Source: Paracoccus saliphilus
GTDB taxonomy: Bacteria; Pseudomonadota; Alphaproteobacteria; Rhodobacterales; Rhodobacteraceae
DNA length: 46,918 nt
NCBI GenBank assembly: GCA_003255745.1
Contig: QKYL01000063.1
Coordinates: forward strand, 1-46,918
Direction of reading: 5' to 3'
The notes under the pieces are model-generated. The model did not search any database, was not told where the DNA came from, and saw only the letters and a list, made by a program, of their open reading frames with translations. Below are positions 43,047 through 46,918 of the stretch, in pieces; positions within the stretch are counted from its first letter, which is position 1; every line of letters begins with the position of its first letter. The position numbers and the translations under genes were made by a program.

Positions 43047-43736
43047 TTGGGTATGGACGGAGCTGGCAGTCACAGCAACCTGCAGGCGCAGACATGGGCG
43101 GACCTGCCTTGGATCGAGATGCCGCAGAAGGGAGCGCTGCGCGCGGCCATTGCCGACGAGCGCAATCTGGAACGGGCGGAAGCCTATGATCTTTTGCGAA
43201 CGCGCGTCTTGCCAGAGGCGAGCGCGCGCAACTGGAACCGCATAGGCATCAGCCAGGCGCGGCCGGGCCCTGCCGGGCCGCTGACGGCGTTGAACCTGGC
43301 TCTGTCCGAGGCGCGCCGCCCTGAACGCAGGGTTGTTCTGGTCGATTTGGATTTCGCGCGCCAGCCGATCCGGGCGCGCCTTGGCGCGCCCGCCCCCTCT
43401 GCCGAGCAACGGGTCCACGTGGCCCGCCTGGCAGAGCGGCTGGCACTGATCACCATCGACGCCCCGGCAGCCGAATCCGCCACGCTGCTGCTGGACCAGC
43501 CCTTCCGGATGGAACTTGAATCTGTCATGGCCTCGCTTGCGCCCGACTTCATCATCCTCCATCTGCCCCCGATCCTTCAGGGCGATGCCGGCTTGGCCGC
43601 GCTGCCGCTGGTCCAGTCCGTGCTGCTGGCCATCGACGGGCGCAGCGACAAGGCGGCCGACCTGCGCCGCTGCGAGGCTTATGTAACCCCCTGCTGCCCC
43701 CTGCTGGGGTTGTTTCTGCACGATGGCGAGGCTTGA
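43047..43736 (+). CDS. CpsD/BY-kinase-like protein with degenerate P-loop
   Basis: A 229-residue protein placed directly before the Wzz-like gene, where a tyrosine autokinase normally sits. The fold signature is recognisable: 'EAYDLLRTRVLP' (EhyRtLRTN-like), a Walker-A position, 'VVLVDLDFARQPIRARLG' (Walker A', VDxDxRrP) and 'FIILHLPPILQGDAGLAALPLVQSVLLAIDG' (Walker B, normally DxPP). The P-loop itself reads QARPGPAGPL (residues 70-79) instead of SAxPGEGKS, so the essential Gly-Lys-Ser/Thr is gone, and no tyrosine cluster ends the protein. It is therefore probably a non-catalytic partner of Wzz. Start TTG 43047 with 'ggaaga' upstream, or ATG 43053. Its stop directly abuts the next ATG. Confidence 0.75.
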   Translation: MGMDGAGSHSNLQAQTWADLPWIEMPQKGALRAAIADERNLERAEAYDLLRTRVLPEASARNWNRIGISQARPGPAGPLTALNLALSEARRPERRVVLVDLDFARQPIRARLGAPAPSAEQRVHVARLAERLALITIDAPAAESATLLLDQPFRMELESVMASLAPDFIILHLPPILQGDAGLAALPLVQSVLLAIDGRSDKAADLRRCEAYVTPCCPLLGLFLHDGEA

Positions 43737-45185
43737 ATGGGACCGATTGTGGGATGGCACGAGCTGATGGGGATGCTGCGGCGCCGAGGACCTGTCATGG
43801 CAACGGTGCTGGTGATCTGTGCCCTGCTGGCCTTGTTTCAGGCGATGGCGCTGCCGCGCGCCTATCAGGCGATCGCGATGATCCAGGTTCAGCCGACCCT
43901 GCTGAGTGGCGGTGTGGACAACGAGGACACGGCAAACCGGCTGCGCCTGATCGAGCAGCGGATCATGGCCCGCAGCAATGTTTTGGACATGATGTCCCGC
44001 TATAATCTCTATGAGGATGCGCCGGAGCTGAACGAGGATGAACGCGTTGCGCAGTTCCGCGAGGACGTCCGCATCAACTTCATCTCGGCGGTGGGCGGCA
44101 TTCCGGGCGCGGAGATGGATGTTTCTGCCCTGCAGGTCACCGTTCGCGCGGGTCGGTCAGCCGATGCCGCCAATATTGCCAACGACATTGTGCGGCAGAT
44201 CCTGTCCGGCAACGCTCAGGCCCGCGGCAGGCGTCTGGCCGATCTGGTCGACACCCTGCAGTCCGAGGACCAGCGGGCACTTCAGGAGATCGCCACACTC
44301 GAGGCAGAGGTCCTTGCTTACAGGAACGCCAACATCGACCGGATGCCCGAGAACCTCGAATATCTGATGGCCGAACAGACGCGGCTGGAAAGTCAGCGTT
44401 CGGAACTGATTCGATCGCTGCAGGAACTGGAGCGTGAACGGCTGGCGCTTGAGGTCGGGACACCCGAGCTTGGCCGGCCTGCGCCTGTCGCCCAGCAGCT
44501 GCGGGTCTTGGAGGTGGATCTGGCACAGGCGCGGCGAACGCTGGCCCCTGACCATCCCGAGGTTCAACGGCTGGAGCGGCAGATCGAATCCCTGCGTGCC
44601 GGCGAACAGCAACTTCTTGCGCCGGGCCTCAGCCGACAGGTGAACCTGATCCGCGACCAAGTCGTGGCCCTCGACCTGGAGCGCGCGGATATCGAGCGTC
44701 GGCTGCCAATCATCAAAGCGCATGTCGCAGGAATTCCCGCTGTCTCCGAACAACTGGCCGATTATGCGCGGCGGCTTGCGGCCCTGGAGGTGCCTCGGGC
44801 TGCCATTGCAGAGCGCCTGTCGCAGGCCCAGCTGGATCAGCGGCTGGTTTCGGGCGATCACGGGCAGCAGATGGTTCTGCTGGAAAGCGCAACCGAGCCC
44901 GAATATCCGATGAGTTCGGGCCGGCGGCGCGTTGCTGTTTTGGGGCTGGGCCTGAGCCTGGCGATGTCCCTGCTGAGCGGTTTTGCCTTGGAGCTGTCTC
45001 GGCCGGTTCTTAGAACGCGGGCTCAAGTGAAGAAGTTTCTGGGGGTGGAGCCGATTTCCATGTCGCCCTATCGACCCTCGACCAGGGCGCAACTGGCGCA
45101 GCGCGCGCGTGACGTAGCAAGCTTGGCCATCCTGGGGTCGGGAGCGGCGGTGGCTGTTGCCATCGTTCTGCAGAACGGAAGCTGA
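43737..45185 (+). CDS. Wzz/GNVR-type polysaccharide chain-length determinant
   Basis: A 482-residue polysaccharide co-polymerase. A first membrane helix lies at about residues 20-40, followed by the Wzz N-terminal domain ('YQAIAMIQVQPTLLSG...ANRLRLIEQRIMARSNVLDMM'). A long coiled coil covers about 150-330 and a GNVR-like region precedes the second helix at about 400-420 ('VAVLGLGLSLAMSLLSGFALEL'). A further hydrophobic stretch at 458-478 may be a third helix, which is not usual. It controls polymer length with the Wzy-like protein. It follows the P-loop-defective CpsD-like gene with no gap (TGA ATG), so the pair is coupled. No outer-membrane export protein (Wza type) is encoded in the window. 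Confidence 0.88.
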   Translation: MGPIVGWHELMGMLRRRGPVMATVLVICALLALFQAMALPRAYQAIAMIQVQPTLLSGGVDNEDTANRLRLIEQRIMARSNVLDMMSRYNLYEDAPELNEDERVAQFREDVRINFISAVGGIPGAEMDVSALQVTVRAGRSADAANIANDIVRQILSGNAQARGRRLADLVDTLQSEDQRALQEIATLEAEVLAYRNANIDRMPENLEYLMAEQTRLESQRSELIRSLQELERERLALEVGTPELGRPAPVAQQLRVLEVDLAQARRTLAPDHPEVQRLERQIESLRAGEQQLLAPGLSRQVNLIRDQVVALDLERADIERRLPIIKAHVAGIPAVSEQLADYARRLAALEVPRAAIAERLSQAQLDQRLVSGDHGQQMVLLESATEPEYPMSSGRRRVAVLGLGLSLAMSLLSGFALELSRPVLRTRAQVKKFLGVEPISMSPYRPSTRAQLAQRARDVASLAILGSGAAVAVAIVLQNGS

Positions 45186-45233
45186 ACGGCAGTTTTCGTT
45201 TTCCGACAGGATGGGTCTGCCGAGCAAAATGTC

Positions 45234-45254
45234 TGGGGGCTGCAATGGCCCCCA
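45234..45254. terminator. hairpin after the chain-length gene
   Basis: Arms tgggggc (45234-45240) and gccccca (45248-45254) with a seven-base loop lie between the Wzz-like gene and the convergent RTX pseudogene. GC-rich but without a long T-run; probably bidirectional. Confidence 0.5.
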
Positions 45255-45895
45255 AACCGGATCAGGTGAAGTCGAAGATACCTTCCAGAAGTATGGTGTC
45301 GCCGCCGCCCAGGTTCAGCATCATTCCGTCCTGGGTCTGCGTGAACGAATAGCGCCGTCCACCCAGACCCAGGACATCGAGGCCCTGTTAAAAGCCGTGA
45401 ACCGTGTCGTCGCCACTGTTTCCATTCCCGGCCCAAATCGCGTCGTCGCCTCGGCCGCCCCGGATCGTATCGCGCCCTTCGCAGCCGTCCAGGGTATCGT
45501 TGCTGGCACTTCCGACAAGTTGATCGTTCCCAATCGCGTGTTGAAGTTCATACCCGTATCGGTCGAAGAAACTCTGGCGCCAGAGGCATTGATCATGTCG
45601 TTGCCGGCATGGGTCCAACCTAGTTCGAAACCGGCAAAGCGCAGCACCGTCGAGCCGAAGATGTCCGAACTGGCGGTTCCCGCAAAGCTGCCACCTGCCT
45701 TGACCGAATTGATAGTAACGGACGCCGCGTCAATGCCGACGGCCTCGTTCTGAAGGGTGATGTCGCCCCGCTTGATCCAGATGTTGATCAGGTCGCTTCC
45801 AGAGCCGCCGTAGATGGTGTCGTTGCCAGAGTTATGCAAACTGTCGCCATTGCTCCACCGGATATTTTCATTGCCGGTACCGACACCGATCAGGT

Positions 45896-45919
45896 CGGTG
45901 CCGGTGCCGGTGCCGGTGC
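45896..45919. repeat. hexanucleotide tandem repeat (4 x cggtgc)
   Basis: Four perfect copies of cggtgc inside the RTX pseudogene. On the minus strand they encode Ser/Thr-Gly-Thr-Gly-type or, in the shifted frame, Ala-Pro repeats. They lie close to one of the frameshifts. Confidence 0.8.
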
Positions 45920-46183
45920 TGGAATGGATGAAGTCGTCCCCGCATAGGCGCGGATCGTGTCATTCCCGGATCCGCCGTCGATGATGTCGTCATAGCGGGA
46001 ACCGATGATGCTGTCGTTACCCATGCCGGTAAAGACCGAGATGCCGTGGCCCGGCCCTCCGCGGCCGCTGCTGTTCGTTGCGGCGTCCCGTGCAAAGACG
46101 AAGTCATCGCCCGAGGTTCCATGAAGACGCTCGATGCCGGTGAAGTTCAGGCTGTCGCGACCCATTTGCGCCTGCCCGCTGTC

Positions 46184-46225
46184 GGTCGCGGTCGCGGTCA
46201 TGGTCATAGTCATGGTGATGGTGGC
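46184..46225. repeat. degenerate hexanucleotide repeat (7 units of ggtcgc/ggtcat type)
   Basis: Seven six-base units (ggtcgc x2, ggtcat x2, agtcat, ggtgat, ggtggc). Read on the minus strand they encode an alternating Thr-Met/Thr-Ala stretch in the RTX pseudogene. Confidence 0.7.
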
Positions 46226-46425
46226 GCCTGTGCTGCCTTCCCAAAACAGTCGGTCGCCGCCCGGGTTTCCGGGGCTGCAAGGATTCGGTTCAAACTGCTC
46301 TCCTCCCATTCCGGCGTGGTCGGCGTCGTTCCCCATGCCGGCATGCCAGTAGAAGTTGTTGAGCCTTCAAGGCCCCACACCACGTCCGACTGGCTGGTGC
46401 CCCACAAAACTTCGTCTCTGTCTGT

Positions 46426-46764
46426 AGCTCGATGTCTGCCCCGGCGTGATGTCCATCCTCATAGGAAGGCCTGTCCCGTTGACGCGGAGATGGATCCTGG
46501 TCGTGAAGCGGCAGGTGGTCCAGAAAACGATCCAGTGGATCGTTTTCCCACCGGACGCTCTCGAACGGCCAAGACCCTGTCGCCTTCGCCATGGGCTTGA
46601 ACCAGTGGCGCCTCATGGCTCAGCCCCCTTTAGCGCCCGCTGCCTGATGATGGGCAGGGACCATGGTGCTGTTGATCATCTGCAGGGCGTCGGGAACCAA
46701 CCCGCTCTCGTTCAAGGCGTCCATGATCTGCTCCCAGAGCCCGGCCATTATCCAGAGGCGGAAC
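46426..46764 (-). mobile_element. IS5-family transposase remnant, N-terminal and middle part
   Basis: On the minus strand, 'MAGLWEQIMDALNESGLVPD' and 'QMINSTMVPAHHQAAGAKGG' (46764 to 46623) match the N-terminal part of IS5-family transposases, where the usual sequence is IDSTxVRAHHxAAGAKGG. A TGA follows at 46622-46620. After a non-matching stretch that contains a palindrome, the typical middle segment reappears in another frame: 'FTTRIHLRVNGTGLPMRMDI' followed by 'TPGQTS' (about 46500-46440). The match stops abruptly at about 46425, where RTX sequence begins. The conserved Asp of IDST is replaced by Asn. This is a dead fragment and marks the event that removed the 5' part of the RTX gene. 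Confidence 0.75.
46524..46546. repeat. 23-base near-perfect palindrome within the IS remnant
   Basis: Arms aaaacgatcca (46524-46534) and tggatcgtttt (46536-46546) are perfect reverse complements around one base. It lies in a stretch that interrupts the transposase match, so it may be a small inserted element or an IS end or target. Confidence 0.6.
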
Positions 46765-46786
46765 TAGGCTCAGGACTCGTTCTTGA

Positions 46787-46918
46787 TCACAGCCAGAACA
46801 AGACTGTTGCGGCCAAAGCGATGGCGGAGAGGTCAGGTTCCCGGGCACCTGTCGTAACGCGTGGCAACACGTCTTCAGTCTTTCAGCCGTCCGAACATGA
46901 TCTCGATACGATTGCGTC
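46787..46918 (-). mobile_element. IS5-family transposase remnant, C-terminal end (runs off window)
   Basis: Minus-strand translation gives 'RNRIEIMFGRLKD', a stop where Trp is expected, then 'RRVATRYDRCP', and after a frameshift 'SAIALAATVLFWL' and a stop at 46787. This is the classic C-terminus of IS5-family transposases, including the glutamate of the DDE triad in RIEIMFGRLKDWRR. One stop and one frameshift show decay. The C-terminal remnant lies upstream (on this strand) of the N-terminal remnant, so two separate IS copies, or one rearranged copy, contributed. The element continues beyond the window. Confidence 0.82.

Larger units (their letters stand above)
45262..46425 (-). pseudogene. 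decayed RTX-type calcium-binding repeat protein
   Basis: Reading on the minus strand from about 46425, fragments of one RTX protein appear in changing frames. 'DVVWGLEG' is followed after a shift near 46370 by 'NNFYWHAGMGNDADHAG', then 'GIERLHGTSGDDFVFARD', 'GMGNDSIIGSRYDDIIDGGSGNDTI' and a shift near 45945. Next come 'SGNDTIYGGSGSDLINIW' and 'THAGNDMINASGARV', another shift near 45560, then 'IGNDQLVGSASNDTLDG', 'GRDTIRGGRGDDAIW', a TAA after 'DDTVHGF', and the tail 'MMLNLGGGDTILLEGIFDFT'. The GGxGxDxLx nonapeptides bind Ca2+ in type I-secreted proteins. The 5' part is replaced by transposase sequence. Intact relatives near EPS genes are often secreted glycanases or surface proteins; which this was is not determinable. 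Confidence 0.85.

Noticed and set aside
45896..46225. CRISPR-like array
   Set aside because: The repeats are six-base coding repeats without spacers, and no cas genes are present.
46290..46616. 108-residue minus-strand frame as a new gene
   Set aside because: A different frame of the same DNA gives the conserved IS5-family segment FTTRIHLRVNGTGLP, so this is transposase debris joined to RTX sequence.

Overview
The window is GC-rich DNA of alphaproteobacterial character, most like Paracoccus or a close relative in the Rhodobacteraceae. The clues are a taurine--pyruvate aminotransferase, an RHE_PE00001-family (DUF1612/HTH) protein often found on plasmids and chromids of this class, a Mla-type lipid transporter with a STAS-fused permease, and ExoY-type polysaccharide genes. 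The assignment is an inference from gene content. No rRNA, tRNA, CRISPR array or phage was seen.

Region 1 (1-12.7 kb) holds ordinary accessory genes: a DUF3616 protein, a small potassium-channel-like protein, a tiny basic peptide, a polyhydroxybutyrate-depolymerase-family esterase, a membrane sensor kinase of the HWE/HisKA_2 type, the RHE_PE00001 protein, a four-gene MlaE-MlaF-MlaD-lipoprotein operon, a chromate transporter and the taurine aminotransferase. A stretch of about 0.7 kb (12.68-13.4 kb) with no recognisable intact gene follows.

Region 2 (13.4-45.2 kb) is one large exopolysaccharide locus with a thiotemplate assembly line built into it. Polysaccharide functions are an ExoY-type initiating sugar transferase, five further glycosyltransferases (three GT2 family, one GT4 family, one WecG/TagA), a Wzx flippase, a Wzy-like polymerase, a Wzz-like chain-length protein and a CpsD-like partner whose P-loop is destroyed. 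Modification genes are an OafA-type acyltransferase with an SGNH domain, a GMC oxidoreductase, an SDR enzyme and a secreted SGNH-like protein. Interleaved are a phosphopantetheinyl transferase, a 2116-residue polyketide synthase with the unusual order KS-AT-KR-DH-ACP-TE, and a 1544-residue NRPS with a formyltransferase domain, half a condensation domain, a probably glycine-activating adenylation domain split by a luciferase-like monooxygenase, and a carrier domain. A glycosyltransferase gene lies between the PKS and NRPS genes and overlaps both, so the sugar and the polyketide/peptide parts are probably made together. A decayed second NRPS (C-A-PCP-TE) lies in the same locus. Wzy to Wzx form a minus-strand operon of six overlapping genes, transcribed divergently from the PKS operon.

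Region 3 (45.2-46.9 kb) is a graveyard: an RTX-type calcium-binding repeat protein broken by several frameshifts and a stop, joined at its 5' side to remnants of IS5-family transposases that run off the window.

The best candidate for a new system is the PKS/formyl-NRPS pair inside the exopolysaccharide locus. It could make a small formylated or oxidised glycine-polyketide acyl group that decorates the polysaccharide or its lipid-linked repeat unit.
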